A program made the position numbers and the translations under genes. From Desulforapulum autotrophicum HRM2 (GTDB lineage Bacteria; Desulfobacterota; Desulfobacteria; Desulfobacterales; Desulfobacteraceae), in contig NC_012108.1 of assembly GCF_000020365.1 (NCBI RefSeq), positions 2,170,001 to 2,234,000 of the forward strand: a stretch of DNA of 64,000 bases, read 5' to 3'. Of the stretch, positions 24,251 to 33,878 are shown piece after piece; position 1 is the first letter of the stretch; each line of letters starts with the position of its first letter. The notes beneath the pieces are model-generated. The model made no database searches and had not been told where the DNA came from. It worked only from the letters and a program-made list of their open reading frames with translations.

Positions 24251-25531
24251 ATGGAGCAGAGAGAAGGGTATAAAAAGACGAAGATAGGGTGGATACCTGA
24301 GGACTGGGATTGTGTAAAATTAGGTGGGATTGTAAATAAGGTTGGAAGTGGAATAACTCCACGTGGAGGGAGTAAGGTCTATTGCGACAAAGGGGTACCA
24401 TTTTTTCGGAGTCAAAATATCCTTCACGGAACAGTATCAGTTAAAGACATTGTCTACATCTCAGAAAATTTACATCAAAAAATGAAAAACACACATCTAC
24501 AACCTGCTGATGTCCTTCTCAATATCACAGGAGCTTCAATTGGAAGATGTTGTGTATTCCCAAACAATTTTAAAAAAGGAAATGTTAATCAGCATGTTTG
24601 TATTATTAGGCCTGATGGTACAATTAAATCTCAGTATCTTTGCTCTCTTTTGAATTCGCCAATAGGACAAAAACAGATATGGAATTTCCAGGCAGGAGGT
24701 AATCGAGAAGGCCTTAATTTTCAGCAGATAAGGTCTTTTATTCTCCCTCTCCCACCCCTACCAGAACAACAAAAAATAGCAGACGTCCTCTCCACAGTTG
24801 ATGACAAAATCTCATCTATCGACCAGCAAATCCAACAAACCGAACAGTTGAAAAAAGGATTGATGGAAAAACTCCTGACCGAGGGGATAGGGCATACAGA
24901 GTTCAAGGATACGGAGATAGGGCAGATACCTGCGAGTTGGGATGTTGTGAAACTCAAAACAATTTGTCATAGGATTTTCGTTGGGATAGCAACTTCCACA
25001 AGTGAACATTACACAAATGATGGTATACCAATTATCAGGAATCAAAACATTAAAGAAAATTCAATTTCTGGTGATGATTTGTTGAAAATTACAAACGATT
25101 TCAATGAGAAAAACCATTCTAAAAAATTGATGGTGGGAGACATTATTACTGCCAGAACTGGGTATCCTGGTATGTCGTGTGTTATCCCTAAAAAATTTGA
25201 AGGTGCTCAAACATTCACCACACTCGTAAGTAGACCAAATAAAGAGCGAATCTTTCCTCATTATTTATCTCGGTATATAAACTCTGACATTGGAAAGAAG
25301 ATTGTTTTAAGCAATCAGGCTGGCGGAGCCCAACAAAATCTGAATGCTGGCAGATTAAAAGAGATTCCAATTATATTACCACCCCTCGAAGAACAAAAGC
25401 AAATAGCCACCATCCTCTCCAGCGTAGATGACAAAATAGATGTCCTTCGCTCAAAGAAAACATCCTACACCACCCTCAAAAAGGGACTTATGGGTCAACT
25501 GCTCACCGGACAAATGAGGGTCAAAATATAA
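24251..25531 (+). CDS. hsdS: Type I restriction enzyme, specificity subunit
   Basis: 426 residues with two target-recognition domains, each opened by a WxPxxWxxxKL block (GWIPEDWDCVKLG and GQIPASWDVVKLK) and closed by a conserved helix (LPPLPEQQKIADVLSTVDDKI at about 172-192 and LPPLEEQKQIATILSSVDDKI at about 378-398). The regions between are AT-richer and variable, as expected. The bipartite site cannot be predicted from sequence. It lies between hsdM and hsdR with 1- and 24-bp gaps. Confidence 0.95.
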   Translation: MEQREGYKKTKIGWIPEDWDCVKLGGIVNKVGSGITPRGGSKVYCDKGVPFFRSQNILHGTVSVKDIVYISENLHQKMKNTHLQPADVLLNITGASIGRCCVFPNNFKKGNVNQHVCIIRPDGTIKSQYLCSLLNSPIGQKQIWNFQAGGNREGLNFQQIRSFILPLPPLPEQQKIADVLSTVDDKISSIDQQIQQTEQLKKGLMEKLLTEGIGHTEFKDTEIGQIPASWDVVKLKTICHRIFVGIATSTSEHYTNDGIPIIRNQNIKENSISGDDLLKITNDFNEKNHSKKLMVGDIITARTGYPGMSCVIPKKFEGAQTFTTLVSRPNKERIFPHYLSRYINSDIGKKIVLSNQAGGAQQNLNAGRLKEIPIILPPLEEQKQIATILSSVDDKIDVLRSKKTSYTTLKKGLMGQLLTGQMRVKI

Positions 25532-25555
25532 ACCAAACAAGCCAGGGCTGATATC

Positions 25556-28500
25556 ATGACATCACAAACTCCAGAATATCTCCAATCTGAACTCCCTGCC
25601 ATCCAGTTGTTTCAGAAGCTTGGCTACACCTATCTTGACGGGTCGACCAACGAAGAGCGTTCATCCATCAGAGAAGTCATCCTGGAATCCCGCCTTAAAG
25701 GTGCCATCAAGCGCCTTAATCCCTGGCTGAACGAGAATAACGTCAATAACGCATTCAAGGAAATCACCTCTGTTGTTGCCACATCCCTGATGGAGGCAAA
25801 CGAGACCATCCACAAACTCCTGTCCTGCCAGGAATACACCCCAAAGCAAATCGTAGACGGCAAAGAAACATACAAGGGCGTGTCTTTCATCGATTTTGAA
25901 AACATCGACAACAACGAATTTTTGGTGGTCAATCAGATGAAGTTTAGGGGGCTGGAAAAGAACTCCATCCCCGACATCGTGGTGTTCATCAATGGGATGC
26001 CTCTGGCTGTCATCGAATGTAAATCTCCCAAGGCATTGGGCGCTGAAACAGAAGCCATTGGGGACCTCCAACATTATCAAATCCAGAGTGAGAAACTTTT
26101 CAAGTACAATCAGGTTTGCGTCGGGATTTACAAACACGGCGGCAGGTACGGTGCCATAGGTGCCAGGGAAGAGCATTACCAGGTATTTAAGGTCAAGGAC
26201 ACCACAGCCCTTCAAGCCATCCTTGGGCATGAACCAACACCCCAGGACATTCTCCTATACAGCATCTTTAAAAAAGAATATTTCCTGGACCTGATACGGA
26301 ATTTTGTCATCTATCAGGTGTCTGAGGGCTCCAAGATAAAAATACTCCCCAGGTATCAACAAATCAGGGCCACCAATAAGACCATCAAGCGCCTTCAAGA
26401 TGAAAACAAGGGTGGTGTGGTCTGGCACACCCAGGGCAGCGGCAAGTCCATCACCATGCTTTACCTGGCAACCAAGCTGAGAAGGGAAGAAAGCGGTTTT
26501 AAGAATCCCACCATCATCATCATGACCGACCGCACGGACCTGGACGACCAGATTTCCAACACCTTCCGCAGATGTGGGTTTCCCAATCCCATTCAGGCGA
26601 CCTCCGTCAGGCACCTCAAACAGCTGCTTCAAGATGATTACGGCAAGACCATTACCACGACCATCCACAAGTTCCAGGAAACGGATGAGGATGGCAACAT
26701 CATCAAGGTCTCCAATGAAGAAATCGAGGTGGTGTCCGAGAAGGAGAACCTGTTTGTGATGGTAGATGAGGCCCACCGGAGCCAGTACGGGTTCCTGGCA
26801 GGTTTCATGCGTCAGGCTCTCAAAAACGCCAAGTTTATCGCCTTTACCGGCACCCCCATAGACACTGAGCAAAAATCAACCCTGGGCAAGTTCTATGGTG
26901 GCGGATACCTGGACATCTACAACATCAAGCAGTCAGTGGAGGACGGTGCCACCCTGCCCATCCTCTATGAGGACGGCATACCAGAACTGTACGTTGAAAA
27001 GGAGCTGTTGGAAAAGCAGTTCGAGTATTACTTTGAAAAGGAGACCGACGAAAAGAAAGCCAAGCTGAAACAGGAAGCAACCAGCTTGAAAAAATACATG
27101 AGCGGGAAGCAGCGTATTAAAAGGATAGCTGAGCACATCATCGACCATTACAAAAACAAGATTTATCCAGACGGGTATAAGGGAATGGTGGTTTGCTACA
27201 ATCGACCGTCGGCCATTGCCTACAAAAAGGCATTTGATAAACTGAAAGCGGCAGGGAAACACGGATTTTCAAGCCGGGTGGTGATGAGCTTTGCCCCTAA
27301 GAAGGACCCTGATGAATATTTCAAATTGGCCACCCCTGACACCGAAGTAAAACAGGCAATAGAGGACTTTAAGTTGCCCTTTGGGGATGATACCCAGCTT
27401 AACAAAGCCGGTAAAAAACAGTTTAACAACGATGCTCTGATGATTGTTTCGGACATGCTCCTCACCGGGTATGACGTTCCCGTTGCCATGGTGATGTATC
27501 TGGACAAGCCCCTCAAAGCCCATAATCTGCTCCAAGCCATTGCCCGTGTCAATCGAACCAGGGGAGCCAAAGCAGCAGGTTTGATTGTCGATTACTGTGG
27601 CATAGCCAATCACCTGGTCGATGCCATGAAGATATTTTCCGGGGATTTAGAGCCAGCCGATGTAATGGTAAATATCAGCGCCGAAATTACCCGGCTTAGA
27701 CTCCGGCATAACTGCCTGGTGGCATTCTTTCAGGATATGGGCATAGACCGTAAGAAGAACCGGCAAGATTACATTGACAGGGCCGTTCATCATCTGGAAC
27801 CGATAGATATCCGTGATACCTTCAAGGACCTGCTCAAAAGGTTCAACAAATCTTTGAACATCATCCTCCCGGATGAAGCAGCCCTGGAATATAAAGACGA
27901 CTTTACCCTGTACAATCAAATCCGGCTCGAAGCATCCAACGCCTACATGGACAAGACCCTCCAAATATCAAAGGATGAAAGCAAGAAATTACAGAGCCTC
28001 ATTGACGAACATCTCCGGGCGAAGGGCATTACTTCCCTCCTGGATGAACCCGTATCTATCATAGATGTGGAGAAGTTCCAGCAGGAAATCGACAAAACCC
28101 TGAACCCGAAATCCAAGGAGCTGAAACGGACAAACCGGCTTAAACACAAAATTACAGTTGAGTTGGAGAAGAACCCGGATTTTTATCAACCCCTGTCTGA
28201 TAAGCTGGAAGCCCTGATAAAGGCCCGCCGAGAAAACCGTATCACCCAGCTTGAACTGTTTGCGGAATACGACAAAATTCAGGAAAAAATCCTCAATAAG
28301 AACAAGGAAGCAGAGAACCTCGGTTTTCAAACCGAAAGAGAATTTGCTGTATTCAAGACAATGGAAACCCAAATGGGATGGGAAGCCAAAGGAATAACCC
28401 AAAATCTGTTCACTGCTCTTGAAGGGGAACTGTCCATAACCGACTGGCACCATAAAAATGATGTTGTCAAAGCAGTCAGGGTTAAGATAAAAGATGGACT

Positions 28501-28573
28501 TCGGGGCAAGGTGGATGCCAAGGAGCTTCCTAAGCTGGCCGTGTCCCTGGTAGATTTAATCAAAAGGAATTAA
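25556..28573 (+). CDS. hsdR: Type I restriction enzyme, nuclease/translocase subunit
   Basis: 1005 residues. The N-terminal PD-(D/E)xK nuclease shows SIPDIVVFINGMPLAVIECKS (about residues 136-156). Two RecA-like motor domains follow, with Walker A TQGSGKSIT (about 292-300), DEAH box VDEAHRSQ (about 403-410), and motif VI region IARVNRTRG (about 662-670). The helical C-terminal part binds HsdM. All parts look intact, so this is a complete system. Confidence 0.96.
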   Translation: MTSQTPEYLQSELPAIQLFQKLGYTYLDGSTNEERSSIREVILESRLKGAIKRLNPWLNENNVNNAFKEITSVVATSLMEANETIHKLLSCQEYTPKQIVDGKETYKGVSFIDFENIDNNEFLVVNQMKFRGLEKNSIPDIVVFINGMPLAVIECKSPKALGAETEAIGDLQHYQIQSEKLFKYNQVCVGIYKHGGRYGAIGAREEHYQVFKVKDTTALQAILGHEPTPQDILLYSIFKKEYFLDLIRNFVIYQVSEGSKIKILPRYQQIRATNKTIKRLQDENKGGVVWHTQGSGKSITMLYLATKLRREESGFKNPTIIIMTDRTDLDDQISNTFRRCGFPNPIQATSVRHLKQLLQDDYGKTITTTIHKFQETDEDGNIIKVSNEEIEVVSEKENLFVMVDEAHRSQYGFLAGFMRQALKNAKFIAFTGTPIDTEQKSTLGKFYGGGYLDIYNIKQSVEDGATLPILYEDGIPELYVEKELLEKQFEYYFEKETDEKKAKLKQEATSLKKYMSGKQRIKRIAEHIIDHYKNKIYPDGYKGMVVCYNRPSAIAYKKAFDKLKAAGKHGFSSRVVMSFAPKKDPDEYFKLATPDTEVKQAIEDFKLPFGDDTQLNKAGKKQFNNDALMIVSDMLLTGYDVPVAMVMYLDKPLKAHNLLQAIARVNRTRGAKAAGLIVDYCGIANHLVDAMKIFSGDLEPADVMVNISAEITRLRLRHNCLVAFFQDMGIDRKKNRQDYIDRAVHHLEPIDIRDTFKDLLKRFNKSLNIILPDEAALEYKDDFTLYNQIRLEASNAYMDKTLQISKDESKKLQSLIDEHLRAKGITSLLDEPVSIIDVEKFQQEIDKTLNPKSKELKRTNRLKHKITVELEKNPDFYQPLSDKLEALIKARRENRITQLELFAEYDKIQEKILNKNKEAENLGFQTEREFAVFKTMETQMGWEAKGITQNLFTALEGELSITDWHHKNDVVKAVRVKIKDGLRGKVDAKELPKLAVSLVDLIKRN

Positions 28574-28576
28574 GAA

Positions 28577-29272
28577 GTGCCGGTTGTAAAATATGGAACC
28601 CGTGAAATCTATTACTCCCACATCACCGACAACGCTTTAAAACATGCCTATATAACCGTTGATTTTTACGAAGGGGTTATCCTTAAAAGCCCTGCCATCA
28701 GTCAACAAAAGGCTGAGGAAGTCATCTACAAGAAGGGGAAATGGGTACTCGACAAACTGAAACTGGTGGAACGTATCCCTCAAGGCGAGATTGTTTCCGG
28801 GTCAAGATTGCTATACCTTGGGCGGCGGTATTACGTGAAGCTTGTCAAGAATACCGGTATCCGGAAAGCCACGGTCGCCTTCAACCACAGCAAGTTCACC
28901 ATTACCGTGAATCCAGACCTGCCTGAGAGGGAGCCAGCCATACGGGAAGCCCTTGAACAGTTTGCCCGTGAAAAAGCCATCATCAAAATTAAACCACGGA
29001 TAAAGAAGTGGACCCAGACCACCGGACTGATACCGGCTGACATTAAGTTTCGTAAGGTGGACAAGCGCTGGGGGAGCTGTACCAATGCCAATGAAGTTAT
29101 CATAAACTTTGATGCCGTCAAACTGCCCTTTACGCTGATTGATTACATCGTTGTTCACGAGCTCTGCCACATCAAGCACAAGGACCATTCCAAGAACTTT
29201 TACCAGGAACTTGCCAAGTTTGTCCCTGACTGGAAAGAACTGGACCAAAAGATAAGCGGGATGAAGCTTTGA
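28577..29272 (+). CDS. YgjP-like (DUF45/M48-type) metallopeptidase
   Basis: 231 residues starting at a GTG 3 bp after hsdR, with AAGGAATTAAGA upstream. The C-terminal half carries DKRWGSCTNANEVIINF then DYIVVHELCHIKHKDHSKNFYQEL (HExxH at about residues 193-197 and a third His ten residues on), the YgjP/DUF45 zinc site. Such genes often sit at the end of type I restriction operons. Its substrate is unknown; protein turnover of the restriction complex is speculation. Confidence 0.88.
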   Translation: MPVVKYGTREIYYSHITDNALKHAYITVDFYEGVILKSPAISQQKAEEVIYKKGKWVLDKLKLVERIPQGEIVSGSRLLYLGRRYYVKLVKNTGIRKATVAFNHSKFTITVNPDLPEREPAIREALEQFAREKAIIKIKPRIKKWTQTTGLIPADIKFRKVDKRWGSCTNANEVIINFDAVKLPFTLIDYIVVHELCHIKHKDHSKNFYQELAKFVPDWKELDQKISGMKL

Positions 29273-29304
29273 GCCGCACCCCGCATAGTGTTTCCGGACT
29301 TTTT

Positions 29305-29952
29305 TTAATCTTGTTCTTTTTCTCCACCAGAGCAATCTTCATTATTCAATACCCAATGCCCATGAACTTCTTTAATTACAACCTTGTTAACATCCTTGAA
29401 CTCATATTCGATAACACTATCTTTAAAAATTGATTGGTTCATTTCTCCGAATATCTTTTTGAAATCAGCAAAGCAATCGTCGCCAGAAGAATAAAAAAGT
29501 CTGAGAACGTAGCCATTTTCAATAGCAGTGAAAAGGTCAATTCCTTCGCTGGCGACATCTTTTATGTTTTCAAGATTCTCGCATTGAGCCTTTGCGTTGA
29601 TATCTATTTTTTTTGAAAAACGGGCTGGAATCTTTGCCTTTTCGAATGCCCAGAAATCATATTCATTTTGTCTAAAAATACTTTCATAGACCCTTTTCAT
29701 CATACGCACCTTGTCTTCGGAGTTTATGACAAATCCATCCAATGGGTCCATACTCAATAAAACAACTGGGTCAAATCTAATCTCATATGCCCCTAAATCC
29801 TTACCTCCTTGGCATTTACAGCTCTTCTGAATGGAAACACCATGCTCAAAAAGATATGAACGTGGTGAAAGTTCGGTGATGATTTCATTGTTCATTTCTG
29901 ACATGCCAATGCCATAATCCTCGTTTTCTTGATTGGTCTCTTTTTCGTTCAT
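29305..29952 (-). CDS. Unknown partner of the radical SAM fusion protein
   Basis: 215 residues from the ATG at 29952 (TGGAGG upstream). The central part (YLFEHGVSIQKSCKCQGGKDLGAYEIRFDPVVLLSMDPLDGFVINSEDKVRMMKRVYESIFRQNEYDFWAFEKAKIPARFSKKIDI) contains a CKCQGG pair that could bind metal. The C-terminal half is acidic and beta-like (IEYEFKDVNKVVIKEVHGHWVL). No family is recognised. It lies 197 bp downstream of the 821-residue fusion gene and on the same strand, so co-expression is likely. Confidence 0.65.
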   Translation of the reverse strand: MNEKETNQENEDYGIGMSEMNNEIITELSPRSYLFEHGVSIQKSCKCQGGKDLGAYEIRFDPVVLLSMDPLDGFVINSEDKVRMMKRVYESIFRQNEYDFWAFEKAKIPARFSKKIDINAKAQCENLENIKDVASEGIDLFTAIENGYVLRLFYSSGDDCFADFKKIFGEMNQSIFKDSVIEYEFKDVNKVVIKEVHGHWVLNNEDCSGGEKEQD

Positions 29953-30149
29953 TTTTCCTCCAGATTTGTATTTCATGTTGTTTCAACATCGTCCCAGTAC
30001 AAAGTTCGACCAAACCTTTTTTTCAAATTTCCATCCCAGGTGCCGGTGGCAATGGTATGCCCAGCACATCCTTGTATGCCAGTTTCATTCCCTTCCAGCA
30101 GCCCATATCTCTCGCCAATCGTCCTTATGTTCAGGAATTTCAATTCTAA

Positions 30150-32615
30150 TCAGATGTCCATACCTGGTTCAGCAGCTTTATCAATTCCAAGGACCTTTTT
30201 ATAACTGTCCTTCCACTTGATTTTTTTCAGCAACTCTGGTTTTGCTTTGAACTCGTCATAGATTGCCAGGACTTTATCCTTTGTCTGACCCAGTTCAATT
30301 TTTTCAATTTGTCTAATCATTTCCTGGTCATTATCTGCTTCTGCTTTGGATTTTAACCGAGGAAGATGATTCATCTTGCCAATCCAGATGTAATCAGAAA
30401 CATAGGGGGCTGAATCAGTAGCCATTTCAACCACCCTCGAAGCATCAAGCAAAGGCTCCATACTGACAGATGTCCCGAACCCTTTTTCATGAGCGTATAT
30501 CAGGCATTTCCTTCGTTCCTCATATAGTGGCGCATTTGTATCCCAAAACCGCAGGATATCATCATCCATGGCACCAATCGTGAACCGAAATAGAATCTTG
30601 TCCTTGTAATCAGCACCAATTTCACAAATTCGCTTGATACAGTCAAAGTTCGGTTTCGACACAATCAGGATTTCATTTCCGAGACTCAGAAGGTTTTTCA
30701 AAACTTTTAGGTAAGCATCCACATTGCTTGCCGTAATATCGTGAGAGGTAGGAAAGCCAACCCTTCCGTCATACAGCTTACGTTTTTTATCAACTTCAGG
30801 TTGCCGGATTTGTTCATTTGCCCATTGCCCTTCTTCAACTTGCTTGAAACGATAAGCCATTGACTTGGCATAACAGTATTTGCAATCGTTCGAACAGCCC
30901 GTACAGACATTGACGTTGTTTTCTTTTTTGGTCCATTCTTGGAAACCTGTTGCTTTGGGGTCTTTTGATTTCTGCTTTACTTTTATCTTTGATGCCCTTT
31001 TCTTCGGCTGCTGCGGGGCATTCTTTTTGAACTCAATGGCTTTTTCGACATCCACCTTTATGTCATCAAATTTTGTAAGATATCCTTTATGGTCCTCAAT
31101 CAAACCCGCCAATCGTTTAATTTCTTCTCCAACATCCTTATTCCTTGATTCTACCTTTTCTTTGATTTCTTGTAGTTTTTTGGGAGGCTGACTTTTTAGC
31201 GCATCAAAGCTGAGGACTTGTTGAATTTTGTCGTCTGTCAGTTTCTCAGGGTGGTTGATGAGGAAGACCGGTGTTGGGTCTTTAGATTGTGATTTCTGTT
31301 TAGCCTTTTGAAGCTGTTTGATTGTCAATTGTTCATCGGCAATTTTCTTAATAAAAGCCTGTTTCCTGTCGAGTTCCTTGATACCCAGCAAATAAATTTT
31401 ATGACTTAATGACAACTTTTTCAACGTTGAGAAAGTTGATGAAGATAAATATTTTTTCAAATCTTGATTTTGAACAATCAAGTTTACAGCCCTATATAGT
31501 TTCGACCTGGAAGGAGAGTTGGCATCCCTATTCTTGTCTATCTTCTCATAGAGTTGATTAAGGGTTTCTTCTTTGGTGGATTTTTTGTCTCGGGCTCGTG
31601 CGATGACTTCTTTGCTGAACTCCAACTTCTCATTATACTGCTGGTCTTCAATGTTCTCTTCACCGCCATAGAATGTCCTGACAATGTACTGTCCAGCCTC
31701 CATCAAAGCTTGCTCATAATTCTTGGAAAAGACCTGGGCTAACTTGTCATATGCTTTGCTTACTATCGGGTCCTGAACTTCAATGGCATTCTTTCGACTG
31801 TCTTCATCTGACATTCGCTTAGCCAGAGCGGATTCTTTTTTCTGTTCATCACCAGGATAAACCTGCTTGACAGGCGCAACTACAATTTCAGGTTGAACAA
31901 AGGAGGAAATAGCACGGGCAATACTTTCGGCAGTTGATTTTATATTCTTTTCATTATCACGGCATCCTTCCATTCTGAACTCTAACTGAACTGATTCAAC
32001 ATTCGGGTCCAGATATTCTTTATTTTTGAATAATTGGTTCATGTTGGTTATGTCATGCCCACAGTAGCTGTAGATGCCTTTTTTCACATCAACCTTTTTA
32101 TCAGGATTAGCTGCAACAGCATCCAACCCGTTTTTAGTCAGCGCTTCAATTAAGGTGTTTGCTGTTATCGGTTCGGCTGTATACCTGTTGTTCTCCGTTT
32201 TCTGACCATAGCCGACCAGCACTTTAACAACATCTGGATTAACATCGGTTCCTTTTTGGATGTCTCCCTCAACACTCTTATTTTTAGCCCCGTGTATCCA
32301 GAAGATTAGAGCATTGCCATTGGCCTTAATTATCTCATTTTTATAGGCAATGAGGGGCTTTAGGAATCCATCTTGTAGATGTTTTTCTATCTCGGGCAGG
32401 TTGTTGAGGTTAATTCGTCTGGAAGCTTCAGCTTTTCTGCCATAAAATTCATTGATAATGGCATAGCACCCGCTTTGTTCAGCAACATGGCGTACCAGTT
32501 TGCCTGTGTTTTTGTCATCTTCATCATGACCATGAGGCGCAATCAGAAGGATGTTGATGTTGCCGGGAATAATCTCGATGTCGTTCATTGTGGCGGGGTC
32601 ACGCGATTTTGTCAT
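30150..32615 (-). CDS. Fusion: FGase-like hydrolase, ParB-like middle, radical SAM
   Basis: 821 residues from the ATG at 32615 (GGGAGACC upstream). Residues about 15-245 resemble N-formylglutamate amidohydrolase or poly-gamma-glutamate hydrolase folds: LLIAPHGHDEDDKNTGKL, RINLNNL, ALIFWIHGAKN and VQLEFRMEGCRD. Residues about 330-450 resemble the helical part of ParB proteins (LSSSTFSTLKKLSLSHKIYLLGI then ADEQLTIKQLQKA). After a lysine-rich linker, residues about 560-815 form a radical SAM domain with C574-X3-C578-X2-C581 (CSNDCKYCYA) and an extra C571, then PTSHDITASN and ILIVSKPNFDCIKRIC. The combination is unfamiliar to me. It would join a metal hydrolase with SAM radical chemistry and possible DNA binding. 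Confidence 0.75.
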   Translation of the reverse strand: MTKSRDPATMNDIEIIPGNINILLIAPHGHDEDDKNTGKLVRHVAEQSGCYAIINEFYGRKAEASRRINLNNLPEIEKHLQDGFLKPLIAYKNEIIKANGNALIFWIHGAKNKSVEGDIQKGTDVNPDVVKVLVGYGQKTENNRYTAEPITANTLIEALTKNGLDAVAANPDKKVDVKKGIYSYCGHDITNMNQLFKNKEYLDPNVESVQLEFRMEGCRDNEKNIKSTAESIARAISSFVQPEIVVAPVKQVYPGDEQKKESALAKRMSDEDSRKNAIEVQDPIVSKAYDKLAQVFSKNYEQALMEAGQYIVRTFYGGEENIEDQQYNEKLEFSKEVIARARDKKSTKEETLNQLYEKIDKNRDANSPSRSKLYRAVNLIVQNQDLKKYLSSSTFSTLKKLSLSHKIYLLGIKELDRKQAFIKKIADEQLTIKQLQKAKQKSQSKDPTPVFLINHPEKLTDDKIQQVLSFDALKSQPPKKLQEIKEKVESRNKDVGEEIKRLAGLIEDHKGYLTKFDDIKVDVEKAIEFKKNAPQQPKKRASKIKVKQKSKDPKATGFQEWTKKENNVNVCTGCSNDCKYCYAKSMAYRFKQVEEGQWANEQIRQPEVDKKRKLYDGRVGFPTSHDITASNVDAYLKVLKNLLSLGNEILIVSKPNFDCIKRICEIGADYKDKILFRFTIGAMDDDILRFWDTNAPLYEERRKCLIYAHEKGFGTSVSMEPLLDASRVVEMATDSAPYVSDYIWIGKMNHLPRLKSKAEADNDQEMIRQIEKIELGQTKDKVLAIYDEFKAKPELLKKIKWKDSYKKVLGIDKAAEPGMDI

Positions 32616-33136
32616 AGAAGGTCTCCCTCTGGTTCAGAATCAGGATGGTAATGAGCAAATAATTAAAAGGCAGAATAAAGGAAATTAACAGGGAAGGGAA
32701 GTTTTTCTTGCTTTTTCTTTGAAAGATGGAAGGGCAGTTGGTGGGGCTCTATAGAGGAAGAGGTTGTTATCTGTAAAAGGCTGTATTTATAGGATTATCA
32801 ATGCTGTTAGCGGTTTGTGTTATTGAGGTGATTACAAAATAACATTGTTATTTCAATGCTTTAGGGTGGAAGCGCCACACTCTAACTGTTTTTTGGGATT
32901 TGCTTGTTTTTTCTGTTTTTACAATGGGACAGGGTTTGTATCAAGTGGGGGGTAGGGCAGAGATTTGTCTATTGGTCTGGTAACTACTCTGGTAGAATAC
33001 TGGTAGAATTGAAGGATTCTGGTTGAATCCATTGAACGTATTGAACGTATTGAATGTTTTGGAACTGTCTGAAATAGTTATGTAAAACAGGGAAAAGCCT
33101 TGTGTGTCAATAGTTTGTCAAAAGTGGGGGGAGACC
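32616..33136. other. Gene-free end of the island with short direct repeats
   Basis: No gene. Four copies of CTGGTWRMW-type decamers (starts 32977, 32989, 33000 and 33019; the middle two are CTGGTAGAAT) are followed by three tandem 9-mers ATTGAACGT/ATTGAATGT (33031-33057). Spacing and position 80-160 bp from the attachment core suit recombinase or excisionase arm sites. Confidence 0.5.
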
Positions 33137-33161
33137 GATTCAATTCCCGCCGCCTCCACCA
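33137..33161 (+). other. tmRNA (ssrA) 3'-end copy: island attachment site
   Basis: GATTCAATTCCCGCCGCCTC then CACCA is the T-loop, T-stem 3' strand, acceptor and CCA of a tmRNA. The bases to the left do not continue a T-stem or the rest of tmRNA, so only the 3' end is present. It is followed after 13 bp by a strong terminator that suits an original ssrA. Integrases often use the ssrA 3' end; the intact gene and the integrase would be to the left of the window. Confidence 0.75.
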
Positions 33162-33174
33162 ATTTGGAATATTT

Positions 33175-33218
33175 AACCCGTCTCTTCAGAGCAGAAACTC
33201 TGGGAAGGCGGGTTTTTT
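33175..33218 (+). terminator. Original ssrA terminator
   Basis: AACCCGtc pairs with ggCGGGTT around an inner CTTC..CAGAG/CTCTG..GAAG stem and is followed by TTTTTT. It lies just after the tmRNA 3'-end copy. Confidence 0.8.
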
Positions 33219-33806
33219 GTTTTTTGCAAGAGAATCGGGTCTCAGGGACACTCATAGATTGTTCATGGAATATTATTTTGTCACTATAGTATGAATTTTT
33301 TTATGGTAACTCTCCTGAAACCATAATTAATATTAACTTCTTCAAAAAGGGGTTGCAACACACTGAAAATTCAGCAACTTAAACGCAATTTCGTTCGCCT
33401 CCCCTGGATGATCCGGAAACTTTTTGTGGTTTTCCTAAAGTATTATGTGGTGTGGATGAAATGATTGTATACCAGTCCCCCCGCGATCGCATGGAATGTG
33501 GTTACAAAAATGAGGTATCTGAAAAAAAATCATAATTGTGAAAAAAAATTCCCATAAAATGCGTAAAAAAATCTCATTTGCGGTCAAAAACAGTTTAAAC
33601 CAAAACAAAAAAAGACCCTATCCAAATAAAATTATGATAAAATTTTGAATTGAATTCAAAAAAATAATTTTAAAATTGTCTGGTTTTTTCAGAGCGTTTT
33701 TTTTGTGAAAAGGCTGCCAAGTGGTAGAATCCGAGTTTATTCGGTGTAAAATGCAGCTCAGAATCTGTGGGTCTGACTTGAATCTCACACGATTATGTAT
33801 GCTTTC
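33219..33806. other. AT-rich leader region before the PEP-CTERM gene
   Basis: No gene in about 590 bp. The sequence is strongly AT-rich, with many A and T tracts between 33510 and 33700, and ends in a clear -24/-12 promoter. Such tracts could bend DNA for an upstream-bound activator. Confidence 0.4.
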
Positions 33807-33823
33807 TGGCATTAAATTTGCTT
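33807..33823 (+). promoter_or_regulatory. Sigma-54 (-24/-12) promoter of PEP-CTERM gene
   Basis: TGGCATTAAATTTGCTT keeps the invariant GG and GC with the correct 6-nt gap between TGGCA and TTGC. It lies 56 bp before the ATG. It is almost identical to the promoter at 44343. Confidence 0.8.
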
Positions 33824-33878
33824 TCATAATATTCTCAACAAATAAAAAAAATAATTAATAATATGGAGAGGATTTTAT

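Noticed and set aside
28811-29335. Minus-strand frames opposite the metallopeptidase gene
   Set aside because: Antisense shadow of a well-supported gene with clear zinc-site motifs.
33100-33161. Complete tRNA or tmRNA gene
   Set aside because: Only the last 25 bases match; no D-arm, anticodon arm, T-stem 5' strand or tmRNA 5' half lies upstream.
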